This document shows, piece after piece, positions 7,719-15,522 of a DNA stretch of 64,000 nt. Location of the stretch: the NCBI RefSeq assembly GCF_005876855.1, contig NZ_QLAE01000016.1:1-64000 (forward strand), in the 5' to 3' direction. Positions within the stretch are counted from its first letter, which is position 1. Each line of letters begins with the position of its first letter. The translations under genes and the position numbers were made by a program. Under the pieces are notes generated by a model. That model made no database searches. It was not told the DNA's origin and worked only from the letters and a program-made list of their open reading frames with translations. Origin of the DNA: Stutzerimonas nosocomialis (GTDB lineage: Bacteria; Pseudomonadota; Gammaproteobacteria; Pseudomonadales; Pseudomonadaceae).

Positions 7719-9977
7719 CTAAATGAGGGAGGTATAAGTGAGCTTGGGGAGCGCAAAGAAAAAGGTCGCCCCCTCATCCAGTTGTCCGTCGGCCCAGACG
7801 CGCCCATCGTGTCGTTCGACGATGCGCCGGACGCTGGCAAGACCGATGCCGGTGCCTTCGAACTCTTCCATCCGGTGCAAGCGCTGGAATACGCCGAACA
7901 GTTTGTTGGCGTATTGCATGTTGAAGCCCACGCCGTTGTCGCGCACATAGACGATGACCTCGTCGATACGTTCCTCGGCGCCGATTTCGATCACCGCCCG
8001 CTCACGCGTACGGCTGTATTTGATGGCATTGGAAATCAGGTTGCGCAGGGCCAGATGGATGAAGGCGGCGTCGGCCACCACCACCGGCATCGGCTGCAGG
8101 TGCCATTCGATGTGGCGCCCTTCGTAATCGGGCGTCATTTCCTGGCGAATCGATTCCACCAACGCGCCGAGGTTCACGTCCGACAGCCGAAGCGCGGCCC
8201 TGCCCATCTGCGAGAAGCTGAGCAGATTGTCCACCAGCGTACCGGCGAAGCGCGCCGCATCGCCGATGTTGTCGAGGAAGCGAATGCCGCGCTCGGAAAG
8301 CTTGGAGCCTTCCATTTCGCCAAGCAGCTCGGCGTAGCCGGCGATATGGCGCAACGGCGCGCGCAGATCGTGGGAGACGCTGTAGGAGAAGGCCTCGAGT
8401 TCCTTGTTGCTCTTCTTGAGCTCGCCGGCCAGCTGGGCCATTTCCTCGGCCTTGCGCAGCACGATACCGAGCACCGCGTTACGCAGCTCCAGCGCGGCGT
8501 CGATCTCGGCCTGGTCCCAGGCCGAGGAAAAGCCACGCACCACTTCCTGCCAGCGCTCGAAACTGTGCCGTGGGCTCAACGCCCCGCTCTGCTGGTCGAT
8601 CTGTTTTTCCGGCTGTCCGGCCCACTCGACCGTCTTGACCTGCTCGGGTCGGAACCAGATCAGGTAATGCGGATGCAGGCGCGAGATGGAGACCGCCAGT
8701 ATGCCGGCGGCATGTTGGGCCAGGTCTGGCAGTTCCGGCACATCGCGCAGCAGGCTGTCGCTGTGGAAGACGAGCTGGTCGCGTTTCTGACTCAGCCACC
8801 GGGAAAGCGCGTGAATGTCGTCCGCGGGCGGCGTCTGGCCAACTACTTCGCAGACCTCGCCGGAGAGAACCGCGGCGCCGCTCGCCTGGGCGAAGCCGAG
8901 CACCACGTCCGCCATGCTGGTGAAGCCTTCGACCACGCTGTCGCGGTCGGCCATGCCGGCCAGCAGGTGGACGATCTGCCGACGCAGTTCCAGCTTGCGC
9001 TCGGCCAGGTAGTGCACTTCCTTGGCCTCGATCTGCAGAGCCAGGACACGCCCCAGCAGTTCGCAGGCCGTGCGGGTATGGAAGCCGACCCGCCGTGGCT
9101 GGGCGTCGTGGCAGGAGATCAGGCCCCAGAGCCGGCCCTCGATGACGATCGAGATCGACATCGAGGCCAGCGTTCCCATGTTCTTCATGTATTGCAGGTG
9201 CACCGGCGACACGCTGCGCAACGAGGCGAAACTGAGGTCCAGCGGCTCGCCGCTGTCGGGATTGACGGCCGGCACGATGGGTGATGGCTCGTAATGCGCG
9301 CTCTGGATCACCCGGACCAGGTTGCTGCAGTACAGCTGGCGCGCCTGGGCGGGAATGTCGGAGGCGGGAAAACACAGCCCCTGATACCTGGGGTAGCCGT
9401 CATCGGCCTCTTCGGCGAGCACCAGCCCGTTGCCCTGGGCGTCGAAGCGGTACGCCTTGACCCGGCCGAAACCGGTGATCCGCTTGACCTCCCGCACGGC
9501 AAGGTCGCATAGCGCAGCGATGCCCTGGGCATCGTGCAGTTGCACGACGAAGGTACGCATCAGGGGATACAGGTCGTCGTACGCCTGCCCCGCATTGCCG
9601 ACGGGCTCGAATTCGACGATCAGCCGGCCCTTGTAGCGGTGCGCCATCAGGGCCAGCGCCTCGCTCTGCCTGCCGTCGAGCAGCAAGGTCACGTCGCTCA
9701 GGTGGAAAGGATTGTTGTCGCCCTCCACCAGCATGCCCAGGCGCTCACCGATATCGCGACCGGGGATCAGATCGTCCAGGCGGCTACCGAGCAGAGCCTG
9801 TACGTCCATGCCCAGCCACTGCTCCACATTCGCGCTCGCCTGGACGACACGCAATTCCGGCTCGCTCAGTACGAAGAGAAAGCCATGGGGCTGAACGCTC
9901 CCGGGAATGTGAATCGGCTCGTTGGCGCAGTTGGCAACGGCCTCTGCAAGGAAGGACTGATCTGCGGTGGCGGCCAA
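7719..9977 (-). CDS. bphP: Bacteriophytochrome BphP, red/far-red light sensor kinase
   Basis: 752 residues with a PAS-GAF-PHY photosensory core and a histidine kinase output. The biliverdin-attachment Cys17 lies just before EPIHIPGSVQPHG; the GAF domain has the DIPAQARQLY motif. The kinase has the H-box SVSHDLRAPLRHI (His536), N-box LRNLISNAIKYS and G-box DNGVGF. The only start compatible with the conserved N-terminus is TTG at 9977, preceded by AAAGGAGAGG at good spacing; no ATG is available before the Cys motif. First gene of the leftward operon bphP-RR-hybrid kinase-bphO. Confidence 0.95.
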   Translation of the reverse strand: MAATADQSFLAEAVANCANEPIHIPGSVQPHGFLFVLSEPELRVVQASANVEQWLGMDVQALLGSRLDDLIPGRDIGERLGMLVEGDNNPFHLSDVTLLLDGRQSEALALMAHRYKGRLIVEFEPVGNAGQAYDDLYPLMRTFVVQLHDAQGIAALCDLAVREVKRITGFGRVKAYRFDAQGNGLVLAEEADDGYPRYQGLCFPASDIPAQARQLYCSNLVRVIQSAHYEPSPIVPAVNPDSGEPLDLSFASLRSVSPVHLQYMKNMGTLASMSISIVIEGRLWGLISCHDAQPRRVGFHTRTACELLGRVLALQIEAKEVHYLAERKLELRRQIVHLLAGMADRDSVVEGFTSMADVVLGFAQASGAAVLSGEVCEVVGQTPPADDIHALSRWLSQKRDQLVFHSDSLLRDVPELPDLAQHAAGILAVSISRLHPHYLIWFRPEQVKTVEWAGQPEKQIDQQSGALSPRHSFERWQEVVRGFSSAWDQAEIDAALELRNAVLGIVLRKAEEMAQLAGELKKSNKELEAFSYSVSHDLRAPLRHIAGYAELLGEMEGSKLSERGIRFLDNIGDAARFAGTLVDNLLSFSQMGRAALRLSDVNLGALVESIRQEMTPDYEGRHIEWHLQPMPVVVADAAFIHLALRNLISNAIKYSRTRERAVIEIGAEERIDEVIVYVRDNGVGFNMQYANKLFGVFQRLHRMEEFEGTGIGLASVRRIVERHDGRVWADGQLDEGATFFFALPKLTYTSLI

Positions 9978-10245
9978 GGGCCTCTCCTTTGAAGGCGAAC
10001 CAGCCCGATGACCATCGAGAGGGCGCGACTCTTGTGTCTACAGGCAGGGCCAGCGGAGTGCTGGATGAAACGTCGATGTCGATCGGGACACCTTCAAACC
10101 GCCGGTTACTTTACAGCGACACTCGGACTCCCGCCACCGCGAGCGGTCGGTGCGGCAGGCACATCCGTTTACAGATACTTGCGAACCGATCGCCCGGTGA
10201 GCCGCTCTGAAACGGATCATCCACCCTTCTCTCGAGGCCCCCACG
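9978..10245. other. divergent intergenic region, bphP / alpha-beta hydrolase
   Basis: 268 bases between two divergent genes; it must contain the phytochrome operon promoter and that of the hydrolase. Two TTTACAG words (near 10111 and 10168) are the only repeated elements I noticed; they are too short to assign to a regulator. No gene is supported here. Confidence 0.4.
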
Positions 10246-11244
10246 ATGCGCGTCCTGCTGAGTTCCACCGCCCTCTGCGTCCTGACCATGGCCATCTCCG
10301 CCCAGGCCGAACCGGCTCGCTTCGGCGAGCGACTGGAGGGCTTCGAATATCCACACCCCAGCCAGATCTTCGCCTTCGAGTCCCAGGGCCAGCGTCTTGA
10401 AATGAGCTACATGGACATCGCGCCGGTGGGCGAAGCCAACGGCAAGACCTTCGTGCTGATGCACGGCAAGAATTTCTGCGGCGCCACCTGGGAAGGCACC
10501 ATCGAGGCACTCACCCATGCCGGGTACCGCGTCGTCGTGCCGGACCAGGTGGGCTTCTGCAGGTCCAGCAAACCGGAGCACTATCACTACAGCTTTCACC
10601 AGCTGGCCTACAACACCCAGGGACTGATGGCGCATCTGGGGATCGACCGCTACGCGCTGATGGGTCACTCGATGGGTGGCATGCTCGCCATGCGGCACGC
10701 GCTGACCTACCCGAGCCGTGTCGAGCAGCTGGTGCTGGTCAACCCCATTGGCCTGGAAGACTGGAAAGCCAAGGGCGTGCCGTACCGGCCGGTGGACGCA
10801 TGGTATGCGCAGGAGCTGAAAACCAATGCCGAAGGCATTCGGCGCTATCAGCAGAGCACCTATTACGCCGATGAATGGCGCCCGGAATACGATCGCTGGG
10901 TCATCATGCAGGAAGGCCTTTTTCAAGGCGAAGGCAAGAAACGGGTCGCCTGGAACTCGGCCCTGACCTACGACATGATCTTCACCCAGCCGGTCGTCTA
11001 CGAGCTCGACCGCATCCAGGCCCCGACGCTGCTGATGATCGGCAACAAGGACAACACCGCGATCGGCAAGGACGCCGCGGCCGAATCGGTCAAAGCGACG
11101 CTGGGCGACTACAGCACGCTGGGGCCCAAGACAGCCAAGCGCATTCCGAACGCCAGGCTGGTGACCTTCGAAGATCTCGGCCACTCGCCGCAGATCCAGG
11201 CCCCCGAGCGTTTCCACGAGCAGTTGCTCAAGGCCCTGCGCTAG
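10246..11244 (+). CDS. Secreted alpha/beta-fold hydrolase
   Basis: 332 residues. An N-terminal Sec signal peptide (MRVLLSSTALCVLTMAISAQA, cleavage probably after ...SAQA) predicts periplasmic or extracellular location. The alpha/beta hydrolase core shows HGKNFCGATWEG (oxyanion region), the nucleophile elbow GHSMGG with Ser142, and a late His in EDLGHSPQIQ; an acidic residue near GNKDNTA may complete the triad. Substrate is unknown. ATG at 10246 follows GAGGCCCCCACG, an acceptable ribosome binding site. No operon partner. Confidence 0.88.
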   Translation: MRVLLSSTALCVLTMAISAQAEPARFGERLEGFEYPHPSQIFAFESQGQRLEMSYMDIAPVGEANGKTFVLMHGKNFCGATWEGTIEALTHAGYRVVVPDQVGFCRSSKPEHYHYSFHQLAYNTQGLMAHLGIDRYALMGHSMGGMLAMRHALTYPSRVEQLVLVNPIGLEDWKAKGVPYRPVDAWYAQELKTNAEGIRRYQQSTYYADEWRPEYDRWVIMQEGLFQGEGKKRVAWNSALTYDMIFTQPVVYELDRIQAPTLLMIGNKDNTAIGKDAAAESVKATLGDYSTLGPKTAKRIPNARLVTFEDLGHSPQIQAPERFHEQLLKALR

Positions 11245-11538
11245 GCTCGGTGGTCGTCCGGCCCGAGCGTCGAGACGCCTGCGTGGGCACCGCGCGGGCG
11301 CTTCGCTCCTCAGCGGGCCTCAAGTGCGTGCGGCGTATCGGCGTGTGTCTTGAGCGTAGCGACGCCACGGCAGGTGCAGGCAGAGCCCTGCTCCGTCCTC
11401 GGAAAGATCTCGATGCCGTCGTCGTCCGTGGCCAGCGTCCAGACATCGCGCGAGCCGCGCCAACGATCAGGGCCAGCAGGCACGCGCCCAGCATGCCCTC
11501 CTGTGCAACCGCCATGACCGGCCTGCCTGAGCGAGACA
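11245..11538. other. intergenic, no supported gene
   Basis: 294 bases between the hydrolase and the YkgJ-type gene. Leftward reading frames contain a short hydrophobic stretch (LGACLLALIVGAARA) and, in another frame, an acidic segment (DDDGIEIFPR), but no start, ribosome binding site or single continuous frame supports a gene. It could be a frameshifted remnant or simply non-coding. Confidence 0.3.
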
Positions 11539-11790
11539 TCAGGCGGTAGCCTGCTCGAGCCAGCCGAGCAGACGAATCGCCTCGTCGCTGCTCGAGCCAC
11601 AGACCACGGGGTCGGCCTGAAACGCAGCGCACACCGCGGGGCGCTCCGGCTGGCCGAACAGCCCGCAGAGGTTCTGACTGGAAAGATGCGGACAACGCAC
11701 GCCCGCCGGCTTTCCGTGCGGCAGCCCGGGGATCGGCGAGGAGATCGAAGCCGCGATGCAACAGGCACCGCAACCAGGGCGGCAGATCAT
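11539..11790 (-). CDS. YkgJ family cysteine-cluster protein
   Basis: An 83-residue protein with the conserved Cys cluster CRPGCGACC at residues 3-11, followed by SISSPIPGLPHGKPAGVRC and a further NLCGLF Cys. The family is thought to bind zinc or an iron-sulfur centre through these Cys residues; its biological role is not known. ATG at 11790. Cytoplasmic, with no membrane segment. It is a single gene, divergent from the exonuclease gene across a 309-base gap. Confidence 0.88.
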   Translation of the reverse strand: MICRPGCGACCIAASISSPIPGLPHGKPAGVRCPHLSSQNLCGLFGQPERPAVCAAFQADPVVCGSSSDEAIRLLGWLEQATA

Positions 11791-12099
11791 GCTGACAAAT
11801 CCGGACTATCTGGAGGGTCGCGATGATAATTGCCGCTGCGTGAAAGAGCCAGATGGCGCCGCCTGCAGCCCATTGGACAGCGCTCGGCCCGCTCGCTCGC
11901 CGCGGTCAGCGCCACGCGCCGCACGGGTGTGTACCGCGACGAACCGGCGTGGTGGCTGGGAGTCGTAGTAGAAGCGGTTTTGCGCCTGGCTCGATCCGCA
12001 GGCCCCGCCGACTCGAAATGAGCCCGACGCGCCCCGGCCCGCGCAGACGGCGGTCACACCTGAGCCAAACGGGCCAAGGACCGTACAAAGGACACGATC
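11791..12099. other. intergenic, no supported gene
   Basis: 309 bases between the divergent YkgJ-type and exonuclease genes. Several short Arg/Pro/Ala-rich frames exist on both strands, as expected for high-GC non-coding DNA; none has a ribosome binding site or a recognisable product. The only visible signal is the AAAGGA site directly ahead of the exonuclease ATG. Confidence 0.4.
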
Positions 12100-12708
12100 A
12101 TGAAGCTTTGGCTGGTAATAGATCTGGAGGCCACGACCGAGGAAGGAGGCTGGCCGCTCAAGGAGATGGAGGTCATCGAGATCGGCGCCAGCTTGGTCGA
12201 TGAAAACGGGCGAGAAACCGATCACTTCCAACGGTTCGTAAAGCCCGTACGGCGGCCTCTCCTAACCGCTTTCTGCCAGGAACTGACGCACATCACCCAG
12301 GCGCAGGTCGACTCCGCCCAGAGCTTTCCGGTCGTCTGGTCAGCGTTCGAACGCTGGCTCAAGGCCAATTTCACCCACCTGTGCGGATGGACGAGCTGGG
12401 GAGACTACGATCGCCTGCAACTGCAGCAGGAATGGACCCAGCACGGACTGCACAGCGCCCTGAACGGGACGATGCATCTGAACCTGAAGCAGTGCTTCGC
12501 CCGGGTAAGGCAGCTGCATCGCCCCGTAGGCCTGCAAGCTGCGCTGCAACTGGCGGGCTACCAGTTCAGCGGACAGCAGCATCGCGCGCTCGAAGACGCT
12601 CGCAATACCGCGCGACTGTTGCCGCTCGTGCTTCCGATGGCCGCACACACCCCGGCCGAGGGCCTTCCACCGATCGAGCCGCCTGGTGGCATCAACAACC
12701 CGCACTAG
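12100..12708 (+). CDS. DEDDh 3'-5' exonuclease (ERI-1/KapD type)
   Basis: A 202-residue RNase T-like exonuclease. ExoI motif: VIDLEATTEEGGWP (Asp8, Glu10 metal ligands). ExoII: WTSWGDYDRLQLQQE (Asp). ExoIII: HRALEDARNTARLL with catalytic His and Asp. The spacing and the ...ELTHITQAQVD segment resemble the ERI-1/3'hExo and KapD group, which trims structured RNA 3' ends in eukaryotes; the bacterial substrate is unknown. AAAGGA precedes the ATG at 12100. It is 70 bases upstream of ppnP and may be cotranscribed with it. Confidence 0.9.
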   Translation: MKLWLVIDLEATTEEGGWPLKEMEVIEIGASLVDENGRETDHFQRFVKPVRRPLLTAFCQELTHITQAQVDSAQSFPVVWSAFERWLKANFTHLCGWTSWGDYDRLQLQQEWTQHGLHSALNGTMHLNLKQCFARVRQLHRPVGLQAALQLAGYQFSGQQHRALEDARNTARLLPLVLPMAAHTPAEGLPPIEPPGGINNPH

Positions 12709-12778
12709 ATAGACGGATGACGACCTGTGAGCGCTTCGGCATACTGAAGCGCGTTCAGCTCTTCACAAGGAAACCCGG

Positions 12779-13060
12779 ATGTTCAAGGTCAACGAATACT
12801 TCAACGGCACCGTCAAATCCATCGCCTTCGACATGGCGGCAGGCCCTGCCACCATCGGAGTCATGGCCCCAGGCGACTACGAGTTCGGTACCAGTCAACT
12901 GGAAGTGATGCATGTCGTCGCGGGCAGCCTGGACGTGAAGCTACCGGGCAGCGACACCTGGGAAACCTTCGCCAGCGGCAGCCAGTTCACCGTCCCGGCG
13001 AACAGCAAGTTCCAGCTGAAGGTCGCGGCCGATACGGCCTATCTGTGCGAGTACCGCTGA
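12779..13060 (+). CDS. ppnP: Pyrimidine/purine nucleoside phosphorylase PpnP
   Basis: A 93-residue single-domain cupin (YaiE/PpnP family) that cleaves several nucleosides to free base and ribose-1-phosphate. Typical features are N-terminal [17 protein letters not shown], the [11 protein letters not shown] segment, a [13 protein letters not shown] turn and the C-terminal YLCEY. Normal length. The ribosome binding site AAGGAAACCCGG lies directly before the ATG at 12779. Convergent with fliS. Confidence 0.95.
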   Translation: MFKVNEYFNGTVKSIAFDMAAGPATIGVMAPGDYEFGTSQLEVMHVVAGSLDVKLPGSDTWETFASGSQFTVPANSKFQLKVAADTAYLCEYR

Positions 13061-13067
13061 CAGACCC

Positions 13068-13093
13068 GGCGGCTGGCGGGGCAGCCAGCCGCT
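13068..13093. terminator. bidirectional hairpin between ppnP and fliS
   Basis: A perfect 9-bp stem, GCGGCTGGC/GCCAGCCGC, with a 6-base loop lies between the stop codons of convergent ppnP and fliS. No long T tract on either strand. Its placement suits a shared transcription terminator. Confidence 0.6.
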
Positions 13094-13104
13094 AGCCTTC
13101 GAAA

Positions 13105-13494
13105 TCAGGCTGCGACAGGTGCGATACCGTCCCAGCCTTCCTTGATCTCACCCAGCAGAGCCGACACCTCGTCGAGCACCTGCGGATCGTTGTTACGGTT
13201 GGCCTCGAACAGGCGCATGGACATGTACTCGTAAAGGCTGTCCAGGTTTTCGGCCAGTTCGCCACCGGCTTTCTTGTCCAGCACATCGCGCAGACCACCA
13301 ATGATGGCGATCGCCTTGCCCAGCAACACGCCCTTCTCGGCGAAGTCGCCACGCTCCATTGCACCACGCGCCTGCGACATGCGGTCGAGCCCGCCTTGCA
13401 TCAGCATCTGGATAAGGCGATGCGGATCGGCCTCGGTCACCTGAGCTTTTACGCCAACCTGCTGATACTGCCTCAGTGCTGCCATTGCGTTCAT
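13105..13494 (-). CDS. fliS: Flagellin export chaperone FliS
   Basis: 129 residues. Binds the flagellin C-terminus and prevents premature polymerisation before export. The N-terminus MNAMAALRQYQQVGVKAQV and the HRLIQMLMQGGLDRM helix are typical. The ATG at 13494 has AAGGGG upstream; a longer frame to 13515 lacks a ribosome binding site. It is separated from fliD by an intrinsic terminator and has its own near-consensus sigma-28 promoter. No FliT/FleP-like gene follows: the next gene is ppnP on the opposite strand. Confidence 0.95.
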   Translation of the reverse strand: MNAMAALRQYQQVGVKAQVTEADPHRLIQMLMQGGLDRMSQARGAMERGDFAEKGVLLGKAIAIIGGLRDVLDKKAGGELAENLDSLYEYMSMRLFEANRNNDPQVLDEVSALLGEIKEGWDGIAPVAA

Positions 13495-13532
13495 TCTAAA
13501 TGCCCCTTGCGACATCAGTTTGCATGTACAGC

Positions 13533-13559
13533 GTATCGGCGCTTACTGGCAAAACTTGA
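13533..13559 (-). promoter_or_regulatory. sigma-28 (FliA) promoter for fliS
   Basis: On the minus strand, TCAAG (complement of 13555-13559), a 14-base spacer, then GCCGATAC (complement of 13533-13540) matches the flagellar sigma-28 consensus TCAAG/TAAAG-N14-GCCGATAA almost perfectly. The start point would lie about 30 bases ahead of the fliS ATG, just downstream of the fliD terminator. Confidence 0.85.
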
Positions 13560-13570
13560 CGCTTGCACCA

Positions 13571-13600
13571 CAAAAAACAAAACCGCCAGCGGCGGTTTTG
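13571..13600 (-). terminator. intrinsic terminator of fliD
   Basis: Minus-strand perfect 10-bp stem, CAAAACCGCC/GGCGGTTTTG, with a 3-base loop, followed by TTTTTTG. A classic Rho-independent terminator 17 bases after the fliD stop codon. It cuts fliD transcription before fliS. Confidence 0.92.
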
Positions 13601-13616
13601 TTGTGGCTGTTTTCGG

Positions 13617-15050
13617 TCAGCTCTTTTTAGTGACCACACCCGGCATATTCTCGAACATCGCGGTCAACGAGCTGGACGTGCTGGACAACTGCGCGACCAG
13701 GCTGTCCATGGCGTACCACTGCTTCGAAAGCCGCGCCTCGAGGGCCGTCATGCGTACCGCGAGGGCTTCCTTCTGCTTGTCGATGCTGCTGATGGTCTCG
13801 CTCATCGCCTTGTTGCGCTGCTCCAGAACTCCTCCGGTCTGGGTGTAAGGCGTCAGCCTTTCATTCAGGCGGGTCGCAAGGCCCTTTTCCCCTGTGAACA
13901 GCCCGGCCACTTCGGAGAAATTTTCCGCAAGAGCCTTGTCCAGCTTGTCGCTGTTCACCGCCAGAGTGCCATCCTTCTGGGTGGTGATACCGATATCGGT
14001 CAAGGCTCGAATCGCCCCGTTGCCCTGGACGTTCACCAATTCATTACGGATGGTATTGAGCAAGGTTCGTGCGGTCGCGTCGCCTACCAGGGCTCCCGTC
14101 ACTGGCGCCTTGTCATCGCCCACAGAGGTAACCTTGGTTTGCGCGTTCACGACGCCGATCAGCTTGTTATAGGCGTCGACGAACTTCTGCACATTGCCCT
14201 TGACGCCAGCCTTGTCCAGCTCGACGCCAACCGTGATCGGCGCATCCGCTGGTGTCACCCCTTTGAGGTTCAAGGTGACCCCCTCGATCGCCGAGTCGAC
14301 CGTATTGGTCGTGCTCTCGACCTCCAGTCCATCGATGGTGAGCTTGGCGTTCGCGGCCTGCGTGATCTGCTTGGCGCCTGCCGGATCGGTCGAGGCGGGG
14401 GCGGAGGGGTCGAAGCTCAGAGCGGACAGGCTGACGTTGCCCTCCTCGCTGCTGACACCCACGACCGAAATGTCCTCCCCCGCACCCGTCTTGCTGCTGC
14501 TCAGCACCAGACGAGGGCCATTGGAATCCGTGACGATGGTTGCCGAAACACCCGACTCCGCGCCCGCCTTGTTGATCGAGTCGCGCAGCCCTTCGAGCGT
14601 GTTGTTGCTCTCATCGACCGTGATGTTCAGCGGATCACCAGAGCCCACCTTGATGGTCAGCGAGCCCTTGCCGAAGTTGGCGGTTTCGCCCTCCGGCGCC
14701 TTGACGGCGGCAAGCGCCACCTTGCTGCTGGCAGCCAACTGGGTGACGTTGATCTTGTAGCTTCCAGAGCCGGCCGTGGTTCCGGCCGTAACGGTCAGCA
14801 GATCGGTCTTCGATGAAGTAGCCGAGCGGCCCTGAAACTGTTCCGGCTTGTTCAGGGCCTCCAACGCGGTCTGGAATTCGGAGATGGCGCTCTTCAATGC
14901 GCCAACCGCGGTGATTCGCGCGGTCGTGGTCTTCTCCAGGTTGGCTAGCTGAGTTTGCTTGGGAGCCTGCTCGGCGGCGACCATCGACTTCACGATGCCG
15001 TCGATGTCCATGCCCGTACCCAGTCCAACGCCACCTGTGATTGAAGCCAT
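13617..15050 (-). CDS. fliD: Flagellar filament cap protein FliD (HAP2)
   Basis: 477 residues. Forms the pentameric cap at the filament tip that folds incoming flagellin, and acts in mucin adhesion in Pseudomonas. N-terminal FliD domain: ITGGVGLGTGMDIDGIVKSM with a heptad-like region after it. A variable middle follows, and a C-terminal domain ends in helical segments (LSKQWYAMDSLVAQLSS). Start ATG at 15050 is preceded by AGGTGA; an ATG two codons upstream is possible. The gap to flaG holds a sigma-54-like element. Confidence 0.96.
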   Translation of the reverse strand: MASITGGVGLGTGMDIDGIVKSMVAAEQAPKQTQLANLEKTTTARITAVGALKSAISEFQTALEALNKPEQFQGRSATSSKTDLLTVTAGTTAGSGSYKINVTQLAASSKVALAAVKAPEGETANFGKGSLTIKVGSGDPLNITVDESNNTLEGLRDSINKAGAESGVSATIVTDSNGPRLVLSSSKTGAGEDISVVGVSSEEGNVSLSALSFDPSAPASTDPAGAKQITQAANAKLTIDGLEVESTTNTVDSAIEGVTLNLKGVTPADAPITVGVELDKAGVKGNVQKFVDAYNKLIGVVNAQTKVTSVGDDKAPVTGALVGDATARTLLNTIRNELVNVQGNGAIRALTDIGITTQKDGTLAVNSDKLDKALAENFSEVAGLFTGEKGLATRLNERLTPYTQTGGVLEQRNKAMSETISSIDKQKEALAVRMTALEARLSKQWYAMDSLVAQLSSTSSSLTAMFENMPGVVTKKS

Positions 15051-15090
15051 AACCATCACCTGTCAAAAAAATGTTGCGCCCCTGAGCCCA

Positions 15091-15106
15091 TCCAAGAACC
15101 GTGCCG
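15091..15106 (-). promoter_or_regulatory. possible sigma-54 promoter for fliD
   Basis: The minus strand reads CGGCACGGTTCTTGGA, resembling TGGCACG-N4-TTGCW. The -24 GG is intact, but the -12 element is GG rather than GC. It fills the gap directly after the flaG stop codon, 41 bases before the fliD ATG. FliD is RpoN/FleQ-controlled in P. aeruginosa, which makes the match plausible but not proven. Confidence 0.4.
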
Positions 15107-15460
15107 TCAGGCTTTGGCCTCGAACATCAGGCTGCGTACACCATCGAGTTGCTCGGCCAGCTTGAGCACCTCCTCGGATGGAATCTGGCGAACCACCTTG
15201 CCCGACTCCCCATCGATGACCTTGACCACCACCTCGCCCGTGGAATCGTCCACGCTGAAGTTAAGGTCGCGCTGCACGTTCTGCATGCGAGACTGCAGAT
15301 CGGTCACCGCGCTGTCCAATTCGTCACGTACGTCTTCTTCGACCGACCTGGCTGCAGCATCATCCGGTTTTGGAAGAAACGACGAAACCCCAGGCTCCTT
15401 GCGGAGGCTGGGTACCTGGGCAGGTACTGCCGATGTGGCTGAAATTTTCCCCACGTCCAT
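15107..15460 (-). CDS. flaG: Flagellar protein FlaG
   Basis: 117 residues; the FlaG family influences filament length in polar flagellates. The N-terminal third is low-complexity and variable, followed by the conserved DLQSRMQNVQRDLNFSVDD segment and VVVKVIDGESGKVVRQIPSEEVL. The ATG at 15460 has GAGGG at 6 bases; the upstream ATG at 15466 would sit too close to it. It lies between fliC and fliD as in other pseudomonads. Confidence 0.95.
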   Translation of the reverse strand: MDVGKISATSAVPAQVPSLRKEPGVSSFLPKPDDAAARSVEEDVRDELDSAVTDLQSRMQNVQRDLNFSVDDSTGEVVVKVIDGESGKVVRQIPSEEVLKLAEQLDGVRSLMFEAKA

Positions 15461-15477
15461 GATCATCCCTCATGATC

Positions 15478-15505
15478 GTGGGGGATGGCTGAGGCCATCC
15501 CCCAC
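15478..15505. terminator. strong hairpin between fliC and flaG
   Basis: A perfect 12-bp stem, GTGGGGGATGGC/GCCATCCCCCAC, with a 4-base loop, starts about 18 bases after the fliC stop codon. It lacks a T tract in the direction of fliC transcription, so it may slow or partly end transcription, or protect the flagellin mRNA 3' end. Confidence 0.65.
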
Positions 15506-15522
15506 TTTTACGCGCTGACCTG

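Noticed and set aside
10163-10217. ATCCGTTT / AAACGGAT inverted pair upstream of the secreted hydrolase
   Set aside because: 8-bp arms 39 bases apart are expected by chance; no further support.
11310-11773. Two overlapping minus-strand frames that could be joined by a frameshift into a small membrane protein
   Set aside because: Neither has a supported start, and the idea rests only on one short hydrophobic stretch.
13563-14816. Long plus-strand frame of 417 codons opposite fliD
   Set aside because: Antisense shadow of a recognised gene, with Arg/Gln/His-biased composition typical of high-GC complementary frames.
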